Source of the DNA: Planktothrix paucivesiculata PCC 9631
GTDB lineage: Bacteria; Cyanobacteriota; Cyanobacteriia; Cyanobacteriales; Microcoleaceae
Direction: 5' to 3'
Length of the DNA: 33,477 bases
Assembly: GCF_900009265.2 (NCBI RefSeq)
Contig: NZ_LR735013.1
Location: 111,443-144,919, forward strand
Positions 1-7,577 of this stretch are shown here, piece by piece (the stretch's first letter is position 1; each line of letters begins with the position of its first letter). The position numbers were made by a program, and so were the translations under genes. Below the pieces are notes generated by a model. It made no database searches. It worked only from the letters and a program-made list of their open reading frames with translations, and had not been told where the DNA came from.

Positions 1-25
1 CCGCCTCCCCTACTCCCCCTTCCCT

Positions 26-859
26 GTGAAACAACGACTCGATACCTTATTAGTAGACCGGAATTTATGTGACTCCCGCCAGCAAGCTCAAAGACTGATC
101 CAGGCGGGGGAAGTTTTAGTCAATCAACAAATGATTGATAAACCGGGAACAGAAGTTAATGTAGAAGCTAAAATTCAGGTTAAACAGCGATCGCCTTTTG
201 TCTCCCGAGGAGGAGAAAAAGTCGCTAAAGCCTTGAAAGAATTTAAAATTGAGGTGAGCGATCGCATCTGTTTAGATGGAGGAATTTCCACCGGAGGATT
301 TACCGATTGTTTATTAAAAGCCGGAGCTCAAAAAGTTTATGGCGTTGATGTGGGTTATGGACAAGTAGACTGGGGAATTAGAAATGATCCTCGGGTGGTT
401 TTAAAAGAACGGACAAACCTGCGCTATTTAACCCCCGATCAATTGTATGGAGAAACCCATCCACCGGAAAATTATCCTGATTTTGCCGTTGTGGATGTTT
501 CGTTTATTTCTTTAACCAAAATCTTGCCCGCGTTGTGGCAATTGTTAAAGCCGAATCGGGAAGTGGTACTGTTAATAAAACCTCAATTTGAAGTGGGTAG
601 GGAACGGGTGGGTAAAAAGGGAGTTGTCCGAGATTCTAAGGATCACGCCCGTGCTATCTTTCAAGTGGGTTCTGCTGCGATGTCCTTGGGATGGCAATAT
701 CGAGATTTAACTTGGTCGCCGATTCAAGGCCCCGCCGGAAATATTGAGTATTTGTTATGGTTACATACTCAGGGTCAGCCCTTACCTTCTGAGTTGGCGA
801 TCGCCCAAATCACCCAACTCGCTCAACAGTCCCTAACCCAATCCCCGAGTCCCCCTTAA
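26..859 (+). CDS. tlyA: TlyA-family rRNA 2'-O-methyltransferase
   Basis: Predicted SAM-dependent methyltransferase of the TlyA (hemolysin A) family, which in characterised members methylates the 2'-O of cytidines in 16S/23S rRNA. Residues 1-65 form an S4 RNA-binding domain (RLDTLLVDRNLCDSRQQAQR). The Rossmann methyltransferase domain follows, with the family motif DGGISTGGFTDCLL near residue 84 and GVDVGYGQVDW near 106; VVDVSFISL and KPQFEVGR are also typical. At 277 residues the length is normal. The start is a GTG, which begins exactly at the expected N-terminus of the family. The next gene begins 17 bp downstream in the same direction, suggesting co-transcription. The first family motif reads DGG rather than the commoner DVG, a minor change. 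The family call is secure; the exact modified nucleotide is inferred. Confidence 0.93.
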   Translation: MKQRLDTLLVDRNLCDSRQQAQRLIQAGEVLVNQQMIDKPGTEVNVEAKIQVKQRSPFVSRGGEKVAKALKEFKIEVSDRICLDGGISTGGFTDCLLKAGAQKVYGVDVGYGQVDWGIRNDPRVVLKERTNLRYLTPDQLYGETHPPENYPDFAVVDVSFISLTKILPALWQLLKPNREVVLLIKPQFEVGRERVGKKGVVRDSKDHARAIFQVGSAAMSLGWQYRDLTWSPIQGPAGNIEYLLWLHTQGQPLPSELAIAQITQLAQQSLTQSPSPP

Positions 860-876
860 CCTTTTAAGTCTCTTTA

Positions 877-1566
877 ATGAATTTACCCAAACTACTAAAG
901 CGCATTACGATTTATGTCATCAGCGCTTTCATGTTTGTTTTCTCTGCATTGGTCTTGACGGTCGTGGCGATCGCCATTAAGGTTTTAGTCCTGAAGCTCG
1001 CCCATAGATTTGTTTACCCCATTTTTATGTTTGGCGATTTACTCAGGGGTTTAGAAATTATTGATTTACTGAATATTTTAGTGTTTGCGATTTTGGGGAT
1101 GGGATTAGGAGTCGCAACGGGTTTGTTACCAACTCCAGATGCTAAAAAAATTAGTACGGTTTTTCTAATTATTTTAATTCCCATTATTTTAGCAGTTCCT
1201 CAAGTGGTTAAATACAATCTTTGGGTGGGGGATATTGCTCAGGATGATGATCTTTCCTTTCCCCAAGCGCAAACGGTAGCCGATTCTTTTCTCAAACGTA
1301 GAATTAATCAGGAGGGGGTTTTCGGGTTTTATTTATATACCGGACAATTTCCAATGGTTCCGACGCGACAACTTCAAATGCAGGAATTGGAACGTTTGGA
1401 ACAACAAGTTAACTCTAAATTTGTGCGGGTGAGTGGGATTCCCCCGACTTTAATTACAATTATTATGGGGGTTTGTTTTTGGGGAATTCGGATGTTTTAT
1501 TTTTCCGTTGCTGTGATTACAGCGATCGCTCATTATCGAGAAGGATTAAGGATTGTGGCGAAATAG
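877..1566 (+). CDS. Conserved membrane protein of unknown function
   Basis: A 229-residue membrane protein that I do not recognise by function. Hydrophobic segments lie at about residues 10-40, 60-85, 92-112 and 190-218. Between the third and fourth sits a hydrophilic stretch of about 75 residues with a QDDDLSFPQAQTVADSF motif and a Gln/Glu-rich helix (RQLQMQELERLEQQ). The gene starts 17 bp after tlyA and has no clear Shine-Dalgarno sequence of its own, so it is probably read from the tlyA transcript. No catalytic motif is visible. It could be a membrane-anchored scaffold or assembly factor, but nothing in the sequence decides this. Confidence 0.75.
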   Translation: MNLPKLLKRITIYVISAFMFVFSALVLTVVAIAIKVLVLKLAHRFVYPIFMFGDLLRGLEIIDLLNILVFAILGMGLGVATGLLPTPDAKKISTVFLIILIPIILAVPQVVKYNLWVGDIAQDDDLSFPQAQTVADSFLKRRINQEGVFGFYLYTGQFPMVPTRQLQMQELERLEQQVNSKFVRVSGIPPTLITIIMGVCFWGIRMFYFSVAVITAIAHYREGLRIVAK

Positions 1567-1764
1567 TTGACTTTTAGGGGGTTGCTATATTGAGTGAGTT
1601 GCTACGTTGATTAAAAAGTCAAGTGTATGCTCATGTTAGCCATAAGGGCATTGTCTCCTAAATCGAGATTTTTGTCAAGTAGTCGCGTGAACTAATCTGG
1701 CGAAAATTTGGGATGAAGTGGCATCCTGAAGCAGAAAATCGGGAGTTATTGGTTTGGAGAAAAG
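1567..1764. other. Intergenic stretch with inverted AAAAGTCAA copies
   Basis: This 198-bp gap has TTGACTTTT just after the upstream stop, an inverted AAAAGTCAA near 1613, and a third AAAAGTCAA near 1765. It also carries a minus-strand promoter-like sequence, listed separately. A short plus-strand open stretch (SRELIWRKFGMKWHPEAENR) could be gene debris but matches nothing I can name. Confidence 0.3.
1650..1678 (-). promoter_or_regulatory. Sigma70-type promoter-like sequence, minus strand
   Basis: Read on the minus strand there is a consensus TTGACA (-35), a 17-bp spacer, and GACAAT (-10). The predicted transcript would run leftward into the 3' end of the membrane protein gene as antisense. 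No gene with a recognisable product follows on that strand. It may be a decayed gene's promoter or an antisense start. Confidence 0.35.
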
Positions 1765-2178
1765 TCAACGCCAATAGGGTCTCCCTTTCCAAAATAGACC
1801 GATTAAAATTCCCATGGTGGTAATTTGAGAGGTACTGAGGAAAATCACAGGAGTAAATATAGATTTATACAGGAATAAAACAATTAATAAACCAATAAAT
1901 AATGCCCATAAACACGGGACGTTGAGGAAAACTTTAGAGGGCTGAATTTCGATTAAATAAATTGATAAGACTCCCACTCCCACCCCTACGGCAAATAAAA
2001 TCAACATCCCCAGGGGAGGAGTCAATAAAAGCAGCATAATTTGTTTGAATGCTGGAGATTGAGTGATGACCCAGAGGGTCAAAACCTCTGCGATCGCCAC
2101 TATTAAATAAGTCAAGGCAACAGTTTGTAACAAAGACGACCAGGGTAAATTTTTTAGCCGTTGGATAAAATTATTCAT
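1765..2178 (-). CDS. Small membrane protein of unknown function
   Basis: A predicted integral membrane protein with about four hydrophobic helices, roughly 137 residues from the ATG at 2178. The frame stays open to a TTG at 2253, which would add 25 hydrophilic residues (NQKIDKIKFNWVDPLRL). I prefer the ATG because MNNFIQRLKNLPWSSLLQ directly precedes the first membrane helix, but neither start has a strong ribosome binding site. Charged residues are few, and no enzyme or transporter motif is visible. It is divergent from the small Cys-rich gene at 2333. Function unknown. Confidence 0.6.
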   Translation of the reverse strand: MNNFIQRLKNLPWSSLLQTVALTYLIVAIAEVLTLWVITQSPAFKQIMLLLLTPPLGMLILFAVGVGVGVLSIYLIEIQPSKVFLNVPCLWALFIGLLIVLFLYKSIFTPVIFLSTSQITTMGILIGLFWKGRPYWR

Positions 2179-2332
2179 AGATTTTTTACTAAAATTCACC
2201 AGTCTTAACGGGTCTACCCAGTTGAACTTAATTTTATCGATTTTTTGATTCAACTCACGTTAAAATTTTTGATGTTGAGAAACTCGAACCCATTCCAAAT
2301 CTAAGACCGATAACGCAACAGAGGAGAAACCC

Positions 2333-2536
2333 ATGGAAACATCCATTAACTGTGCAGAAGCCTGTATAAATGGCTGTGTTTTGGGGGATAAATGCCCCAA
2401 TCGAGAATATATCCCAGAAACGGAGAACTTTATTAACAACACATCCTTAGACCAAATGTTAGAAATGGCGGAGGAAGCGATGCGGAAGAAAAGAATGCAG
2501 CCTCCCACTTGGATTTTACCGGATTTTCCTGAGTAA
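2333..2536 (+). CDS. Small four-cysteine protein
   Basis: A 67-residue soluble protein with four cysteines clustered near its N-terminus (C7, C11, C15, C21; pattern C-x3-C-x3-C-x5-C in NCAEACINGCVLGDKC). An acidic/basic helix (SLDQMLEMAEEAMRKKR) and a short C-terminal tail (PPTWILPDFPE) follow. The strong GAGGAG Shine-Dalgarno 5-8 bases before the ATG supports this frame over the overlapping minus-strand frame. The cysteine spacing would suit a metal or Fe-S site, but it is not a classical ferredoxin or zinc-ribbon motif. It resembles small conserved cyanobacterial hypothetical proteins; function unknown. Confidence 0.7.
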   Translation: METSINCAEACINGCVLGDKCPNREYIPETENFINNTSLDQMLEMAEEAMRKKRMQPPTWILPDFPE

Positions 2537-2564
2537 ATCTATTCTGGTTGGGCGAATATATAAA

Positions 2565-2617
2565 TTTCCCATCGTGATTGTAGGGGTAATTAAGACGAAC
2601 TAATTAACGATGGGAAA
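2565..2617. terminator. Bidirectional terminator-like hairpin between convergent genes
   Basis: An 11-bp perfect stem, TTTCCCATCGT (2565-2575) with ACGATGGGAAA (2607-2617), encloses a second TAATTA/TAATTA pairing (2587-2592 with 2601-2606). It lies between the convergent Cys-rich gene and the methyltransferase and could end both transcripts. Confidence 0.5.
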
Positions 2618-2661
2618 AGGGATAAAACTGATTAGAAGATGCCCTTTTCCCCTTGAATGTA

Positions 2662-3462
2662 TTAGTTAATTTTATTAGCTACAATCCGAATTCGCTTATA
2701 GTCAGCCATCCAAGTCCCATTTTTGAATAATTTGGGACGGAGGCGAGTTTCGATATCGTTCATAATATGTAGTTGGTCTGATACTGAAATTCCTTGAAAA
2801 AAGTCTCCAGCAAACATTCTCAACCAATTATTTAAGCCTTTTTCTCCATTAGTTAATGGAGTCGGACGCTCCACCAAGGTTGCCAGCTTTAACTCAAATC
2901 CTTGGGTTTCTAAAAGCATTCCATATTCACTAATACTCGGATAATACCAGGGATTCAGGGTTTTATTTTTGGGGTATCCCGCAGCATCTAAAGCCTGATC
3001 AATTGCTGTAATAATTGTATCAATATTGCCTTTCCCGCCGAATTCTGCTACAAAACGTCCCCCGGGTTTCAATGCTCGATAAACTCCAGAAATGACTTTT
3101 TCCGGTTGTTTAATCCAATGTAAAACCGCATTGGAAAATACCGCATCAAATTGTTCTTTCCAGGCTAATTTAGAGGCATCTATGACCAAAAAATTTAGAC
3201 CGGGATAGGTTTGGCTGGCTCGTTTAATCATGGTTGAAGCATGATCAATCCCCGTAACTTCGGCCCCCGTGTTTGTAATTTTGTAACTCAAGTGACCTGT
3301 ACCACAACCGAGATCGAGAATGTGTTCTCCTATACGGGGATCAAGCAATTCCAAGAGATCCACAGCTAAATTTGAGACAAAGCTATGGTGACTATCGTAT
3401 AATTGTGCATCCCAATAAGACACGGGAGCCATAGGAGCATAGTTTACGGTCTTAGTATTCAT
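2662..3462 (-). CDS. Class I SAM-dependent methyltransferase
   Basis: A 266-residue methyltransferase of the UbiE/trans-aconitate methyltransferase-like group. Motif I is ILDLGCGTGHLSYKI near residue 48, with GAEVTGIDHASTMIKRA (acidic residue for the ribose) and FDAVFSNAVLHWIKQPEKV (motif IV region) following, then LKPGGRFVAEFGG. The substrate cannot be read from sequence; the FSNAVLHW pattern is shared with trans-aconitate methyltransferases and several small-molecule methyltransferases. The gene stands alone, converging on the small Cys-rich gene, with its start ATG preceded by TGCCACC and no strong ribosome binding site. Confidence 0.85.
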   Translation of the reverse strand: MNTKTVNYAPMAPVSYWDAQLYDSHHSFVSNLAVDLLELLDPRIGEHILDLGCGTGHLSYKITNTGAEVTGIDHASTMIKRASQTYPGLNFLVIDASKLAWKEQFDAVFSNAVLHWIKQPEKVISGVYRALKPGGRFVAEFGGKGNIDTIITAIDQALDAAGYPKNKTLNPWYYPSISEYGMLLETQGFELKLATLVERPTPLTNGEKGLNNWLRMFAGDFFQGISVSDQLHIMNDIETRLRPKLFKNGTWMADYKRIRIVANKIN

Positions 3463-4030
3463 GGTGGCAGTAAGGCAGAATTTACTTGTCGTTTTTTATT
3501 ATGCAACATTCTGTTGATGATTAACTAAAAGTCAAGGAAAGTTTAGACTGATTTCAAGAGGAAGGTTTTGCGCTAAAGCCCAAAGGTTGATTCGGGCGAT
3601 AAAAGGCGATCTTGACTCCTGGGTGATTAGGAAACAGGACTCTTTTTATACCATCTGGTGAAGCATTATTTCATCTAGTTGAAGATAGAGATTTACTCAA
3701 CCCCTTATTTTACTTTTATAAAACTATTTAAAATGTTGAGAAAATCTTCATTACTGAGAGTATAGTTGCTTTGGGGTTAATCAGAATTGACAAAAAAACC
3801 TAAATACGGTACGGATCTCCCACGGTACAAAATTTAGTCAAACAAATCTATCCTAAATACATTTTAACTTCACATTGGGAAACAATATTAAGCCCAAAGA
3901 ATGATGCAATTTTATTCGGGGTGATTACGCAAGGTTATAATCTAACCAAATCAGGGTTTTCATTATTTATTATCCCAACAAATTGTATCGGCAGATACTT
4001 TTTCTCCTTATTATCCGGGACAGTTCATTT
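3463..4030. other. 568-bp gap with decayed sequence
   Basis: No intact gene is seen. The right half carries an open frame with metallo-beta-lactamase-like residues, listed separately as a pseudogene. The left half is AT-rich, with a TTGCGCTAAAGCCC scrap near 3568 that resembles part of the cruciform repeat at 10300. An open frame from a TTG at 3983 simply extends the downstream transporter and is not favoured as its start. Confidence 0.5.
3804..4030 (+). pseudogene. Possible C-terminal relic of an MBL-fold hydrolase
   Basis: A stop-free frame from 3804 encodes VQNLVKQIYPKYILTSHWE followed by ILSPKNDAILFGVITQGYNL. The PKYILTSHWE pattern resembles the C-terminal region of metallo-beta-lactamase-fold hydrolases, where a late histidine is preceded by a hydrophobic strand. 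There is no start, no upstream HxHxDH motif, and the similarity fades after about 60 codons, possibly after a frameshift near 3955. It is read as the remnant of a gene lost next to the transporter. The identification is tentative. Confidence 0.35.
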
Positions 4031-5470
4031 ATGTTTCCATTAAAACCCCATCCGATTTCTCAAAGAATTTCCAGCCGAGCTTTTCTGATCGGTGTTCTGG
4101 CAGTTTTCACGGTGATTCTGACCGTGACACTGCACTCTGCATCCTTTGCCATAACTAATCCTGATTCAGCCATGAATCAAACAGTCTATGGTCAGGAGTT
4201 AATAGCCCAGGTGCCAACTTCGGAGCAACCTTCCCCCAGTGCCCCCTCTGACATCCCAACGGCCGATACAGCTTTGTTGTTTCAAAATGACCGTTATGCG
4301 GTGAGGGTGTTTCGAGAAGGAAACAAGGCTTATATCAATATCTATGACAGGGAAAATAAAACTCTAACCCTTAAAAAAATCCCAGTTTCAATTACTCGGG
4401 CTAAAAATCCCCAAAAAGATCCGATTAAATACGTTGCGGCGATCAATAACCAAAAATATATCGTCGTGATTAATCCGCTGGGTGCTTCGGAGTTAACGAT
4501 TTTGAAGGGGGAAACGGTGGTCTACCGCCAGGGGAGTAATCAGGTTGAGGTTGCCCAAAAAGTTCCGGGGATCTCTGACCAAACTGTACCCGTTAACCCC
4601 ACCCTTGCCGTAGTTAGGACAATATTTATCAATTATGCCAAACTAACCATCTTTGCTCTGATGTTTTCGATGGCCATTCGCTGGAGGTTTGAGGATGTGA
4701 TCTGGTTGGGTCAGCAACCTTCTCTCCTGCTGCGATCGCTAGTTTCAGTATTTATTGCCGTGCCCTTATTAGGGGCATTAACCATGCTGATTCCGGGGTT
4801 GACCGTGGCACAACACATTGGGATTTGGGCGATGATTACTTGTCCCGGTGCGCCGATGATTCCGTTTAAAAGCCTACAAGCGGGGGGAAATGCCAAATTT
4901 GTCGCCAGCTTACAGTTTACGGTGTGCATTCTGGCAATTATTAGTATTCCCTTAACGGCTCTGATTTTGGCTCAGTTCTCCCCCAATGAAGCCTGGTTGT
5001 CACCCCAAGAAATTGCCAAACAAATCTTTTTTGCTCAGGTGTTGCCCATGGGAATTGGGGTTTTACTGGCTCAATATGCCCCCAAACTTGCAGAGGATTT
5101 GGTGGAGCCCGTAACCAAAATTGCGAAATTGATGCTTTTGCTGGTTGTAATTCTTCTGCTCGCCGTCACCCTAGAAAAAGTTCTGAATGCTGGATTTTGG
5201 GCTTACTTGGCGATGGCTTTTCTCTCGATTGCTTCCCTGGCCTGTGGTCATTTCTTGGGTGGCCCCCAACCCGAAACTCAAACGGTTCTGGCCTATGCAA
5301 CGGCGACCCGCAATGGGGGTTTAGCAATTCTATTGGTCAGCCTGAATTTTCCCAATCTCGATTATATCAAAGGTGGGATTATTGATTCGCTGATTACCTA
5401 TGCCTTAATTGCCGCCTTTGTATCTATTCCTTATACAATTTGGCGGAAACGAACAAGGGTTGCTAATTAG
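4031..5470 (+). CDS. BASS-like membrane transporter with exported N-terminal domain
   Basis: About 479 residues from the ATG at 4031; an in-frame TTG at 3983 is upstream but gives an odd hydrophilic leader. Residues 15-45 form a signal/anchor segment. Residues about 80-175 are a soluble domain with LFQNDRYAVRVFREGNKAY and KYVAAINNQKYIVVINPLG, probably on the periplasmic side. From about residue 195 there are some eight to nine membrane helices, with CPGAPMIPFKSLQAGGNAK near residue 271 and TRNGGLAILLVSLNF near the C-terminus. These motifs recall bile-acid:sodium symporter (BASS)/ArsB-like families, which use paired discontinuous helices. The substrate is unknown. A terminator-like hairpin follows. 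Confidence 0.7.
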   Translation: MFPLKPHPISQRISSRAFLIGVLAVFTVILTVTLHSASFAITNPDSAMNQTVYGQELIAQVPTSEQPSPSAPSDIPTADTALLFQNDRYAVRVFREGNKAYINIYDRENKTLTLKKIPVSITRAKNPQKDPIKYVAAINNQKYIVVINPLGASELTILKGETVVYRQGSNQVEVAQKVPGISDQTVPVNPTLAVVRTIFINYAKLTIFALMFSMAIRWRFEDVIWLGQQPSLLLRSLVSVFIAVPLLGALTMLIPGLTVAQHIGIWAMITCPGAPMIPFKSLQAGGNAKFVASLQFTVCILAIISIPLTALILAQFSPNEAWLSPQEIAKQIFFAQVLPMGIGVLLAQYAPKLAEDLVEPVTKIAKLMLLLVVILLLAVTLEKVLNAGFWAYLAMAFLSIASLACGHFLGGPQPETQTVLAYATATRNGGLAILLVSLNFPNLDYIKGGIIDSLITYALIAAFVSIPYTIWRKRTRVAN

Positions 5471-5527
5471 AGACTTATTAGTAAGTATAAGATTAAGGTT
5501 AAGTTAAGCCACTTTAACATTTTGTGG

Positions 5528-5572
5528 CAGATCCAGAATGCTCTACCCTAGAACATTGGATCTGTATTTTTT
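5528..5572 (+). terminator. Rho-independent terminator after the transporter gene
   Basis: CAGATCC (5528-5534) pairs with GGATCTG (5558-5564), with an inner AATG/CATT pairing, followed by a run of six T (5567-5572). The ribosome binding site of the next gene (AAGGAG, 5573-5578) begins immediately after it. The hairpin could therefore also act on expression of that gene. Confidence 0.6.
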
Positions 5573-5586
5573 AAGGAGAAGTAATT

Positions 5587-6528
5587 ATGTCGGGTAGCGA
5601 ATTAAAAGCTGATTTTTGGGTGAGTGAGTATATCACACCTTGGGATATTTATGTTCATGGAATTACCAAGGTATTAGCTTATAAAAAAACCCCCTATCAA
5701 GATATGTATGTGGTGGAAACCGGCGCCTATGGAAAAGCCTTAGTTCTCGATGGCAAATGGCAATCTTGTACCGGAGATGAATTTCTCTATCATGAACCCT
5801 TAGTTCATGTCGCCTCGGTCTATCATGGGTCTCCCAAAAAAGTTGCGGTTTTGGGCGGCGGAGAAGGGGCGACCATTCGGGAGGTTTTACGCTGGAAAAC
5901 CATTGAATCCGTGGCCATGATTGACTTAGATGGGGATGTGGTCGAAGCCTGCAAAGAATATCTCCCAGAAATGCACGAAAATGCCTTTGATGACCCTCGC
6001 ACCCAATTAATTATTGGGGATGCCATCGACTTTTTAGATCAGACTCAGGAAAAATGGGATATTGTGATTTCTGATTTATCCGATCCGATTGAAGATGGGC
6101 CATCCTTTAAACTGTTTACCAAAGAATATTTTGAAAAAATTCGTCAAATCTTAACCCCCGAGGGCTATGGGGTGATTCAAGCTGGCCCGGTTTCCCCGAA
6201 TGAGATGAAACTGCACGTCCGCCTGGTGAATACCCTGAAAACGGTTTTTCCCCATGTTCACTCCTATACCAGTTATATTTCTACTTACGGAAGTCCCTGG
6301 AGTTTTATTATCGTTTCTGCCCAACCGATTAATACCCGCCCTGAACCGGAAAATGTTGATAAGGTTTTACAAGAGCAAACCACCGGAGGGCTACGGATGT
6401 TTGATGGGATAACGATGTTAGGAATGTTACAAACTCCTAAACATTTACGGGCTGCGATCGACGCCGAAACCGAAATTTATACCTTAGCTGAACCGCCGAA
6501 ATTCTTTGGCAAAGGGACTAACGCTTAA
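5587..6528 (+). CDS. speE: Polyamine aminopropyltransferase, thermospermine-synthase-like
   Basis: A 313-residue aminopropyltransferase of the spermidine/spermine synthase family, which transfers the aminopropyl group of decarboxylated SAM to a polyamine. The nucleotide motif GGGEGATIREV is at 90-100, ribose-binding MIDLDGDVVE at 111-120, GDAIDFL at 144-150, and the catalytic Asp in DLSDPIEDGP at 163-172. Bacterial spermidine synthases usually read GGGDG and D-x-x-D-P-x-G-P. The GGGEG and DLxDPxExGP forms here match plant ACL5-type thermospermine synthases and relatives, so the product may be thermospermine rather than spermidine. AAGGAG lies 8 bases before the ATG. A terminator-like hairpin follows the stop. 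Family certain; substrate inferred. Confidence 0.9.
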   Translation: MSGSELKADFWVSEYITPWDIYVHGITKVLAYKKTPYQDMYVVETGAYGKALVLDGKWQSCTGDEFLYHEPLVHVASVYHGSPKKVAVLGGGEGATIREVLRWKTIESVAMIDLDGDVVEACKEYLPEMHENAFDDPRTQLIIGDAIDFLDQTQEKWDIVISDLSDPIEDGPSFKLFTKEYFEKIRQILTPEGYGVIQAGPVSPNEMKLHVRLVNTLKTVFPHVHSYTSYISTYGSPWSFIIVSAQPINTRPEPENVDKVLQEQTTGGLRMFDGITMLGMLQTPKHLRAAIDAETEIYTLAEPPKFFGKGTNA

Positions 6529-6546
6529 TCAATAGTCATCTATTTG

Positions 6547-6581
6547 AACACTTTCCCATTATTTTAAGGTGGGAGAGTGTT
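6547..6581 (+). terminator. Stem-loop after the aminopropyltransferase gene
   Basis: AACACTTTCCCA (6547-6558) pairs with TGGGAGAGTGTT (6570-6581), a 12-bp stem with one G-T pair and an 11-base loop. No T run follows, so it may stabilise the 3' end rather than terminate by itself. Confidence 0.45.
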
Positions 6582-6699
6582 AACAATTAACCAAAATCTA
6601 GTACAATACATCCCGATACCCGCCTCCGGTGTGCTGAAAAATTAATTATAAAAAATCCCACTAATAAACCCTTTTGGTGATCGAGGAGTAAAGTCACAA

Positions 6700-7296
6700 A
6701 TGGCAAAGTCTAAATTACTACGCCCAGGTAATCTTATTTTACTGGCAGGATTAATCGGTCTGGGTTTTGGGGGACTGGGATGGAAACAACAGTTCGCCAA
6801 AGCTCAAAATTCTGAGGTAGCAACGGGTTTAAACTGGTCGGGAGCTTCTTTTCCCGTTGAGGGGTTTCAGGAATACACCTCCCCGTTTGGGTATCGGGGG
6901 TCGGGGTTTCACTATGGTTTAGATTTGGCAGCCCCCCAAGGCAGTTATATTCGCAGTTGGTGGCAGGGTCAGGTGGTGGAAGTTTGGCAAGATGACCGTT
7001 GTGGTACGGGCATTGCCATCCAGTCTGGTCAATGGGAACATATTTATTGTCATGTTCAAGGGAGTGTGGAAAAAAACGCTCAAGGGACTTATTTTATTGA
7101 CCGACCGGGGGGGATTCAACTTTGGGAAGGTCAACAGATTTCCTCCGGGACGAGAATTGCTCGGGTCGGGATGACAGGACGAACCAGTGGCCCCCACCTA
7201 CACTGGGGCTTAAAGCATAATGGCCGTTGGGTTGATCCCGGTCGGGTGTTACGCTCGATGTATGATCAACAAGTTCAACAAGCTAATCGGGGTTAA
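6700..7296 (+). CDS. M23 (LytM-type) metallopeptidase
   Basis: A 198-residue exported zinc peptidase of the M23 family, which cuts peptidoglycan cross-bridges or activates amidases. Residues 10-36 are a signal/anchor ending at AKAQ. The M23 domain has HYGLDLAAPQG (H and D ligands) near residue 72 and GRTSGPHLHWGL near 160, with HIYCHV providing the middle histidine. All zinc-site residues are present, so it should be active. There is no LysM, coiled-coil or other targeting domain, so it is a minimal form. GAGGAG lies upstream of the ATG. It stands between the aminopropyltransferase gene and a small RNA candidate and seems to be transcribed alone. Confidence 0.88.
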   Translation: MAKSKLLRPGNLILLAGLIGLGFGGLGWKQQFAKAQNSEVATGLNWSGASFPVEGFQEYTSPFGYRGSGFHYGLDLAAPQGSYIRSWWQGQVVEVWQDDRCGTGIAIQSGQWEHIYCHVQGSVEKNAQGTYFIDRPGGIQLWEGQQISSGTRIARVGMTGRTSGPHLHWGLKHNGRWVDPGRVLRSMYDQQVQQANRG

Positions 7297-7353
7297 TTGT
7301 TGACTCGTACCGCCTCAAGTTAAATTCTTGTAAAAAAAATGAGTAACCTTTGA

Positions 7354-7359
7354 TACAAT
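7354..7359 (+). promoter_or_regulatory. -10 element of the small RNA candidate
   Basis: TACAAT in the context TTTGATACAATAG, with TTGTAA about 20 bp upstream as a loose -35. The spacer is longer than ideal. It would start transcription near 7366, just before the outer stem of the RNA candidate. Confidence 0.35.
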
Positions 7360-7365
7360 AGTTAA

Positions 7366-7491
7366 CGTGAGATTTGAAAATTTCTACCCGCAGGCTGATG
7401 TAGAACGCAGCGTTTAGGTATCTTCAAATCGAAACAACAACGGTATCCATAAATTAAGACCAGCGATTGAGATTTTGCGCTGGTCTTTTTT
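7366..7491 (+). ncRNA. Candidate structured small RNA with own terminator
   Basis: Between the M23 peptidase and the convergent VOC gene lies a non-coding segment with nested stems. GATTTGAA (7371-7378) pairs with TTCAAATC (7423-7430), enclosing TTCTAC (7382-7387) with GTAGAA (7400-7405) and a small AACG/CGTT hairpin. A 9-bp terminator, AGACCAGCG (7457-7465) with CGCTGGTCT (7478-7486), ends in a T run. A TACAAT -10 box precedes it. It does not match 6S RNA, SRP RNA, tmRNA, Yfr1 or RNase P motifs that I know. It could instead be a long 3' UTR of the peptidase mRNA, but the separate promoter argues for an independent transcript of about 125 nt. Confidence 0.5.
7457..7491 (+). terminator. Strong Rho-independent terminator
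   Basis: A perfect 9-bp GC-rich stem (7457-7465 with 7478-7486), a 12-base loop and a run of T (7486-7491). Confidence 0.75.
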
Positions 7492-7497
7492 ATTGGG

Positions 7498-7537
7498 GAA
7501 TTACGAATTACGAATTACGAATTACGAATTACGAATT
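7498..7537. repeat. Heptamer tandem repeat (GAATTAC)
   Basis: Five full copies of GAATTAC (7498-7532) and a partial sixth. Short tandem repeats of seven bases are well known in filamentous cyanobacteria. The adjacent ACTTCGACTTCGCTCAGT near 7544 is another widely dispersed cyanobacterial repeat end. Confidence 0.9.
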
Positions 7538-7577
7538 GGTAATACTTCGACTTCGCTCAGTAACAGGGTAATGGGTT

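Noticed and set aside
2260-2508. 82-codon minus-strand frame over the small Cys-rich gene
   Set aside because: The plus-strand frame has a strong ribosome binding site and a plausible protein; the minus frame is compositionally odd and has none.
7498-7537. CRISPR-like array
   Set aside because: The repeats are contiguous heptamers without spacers; it is a simple tandem repeat.
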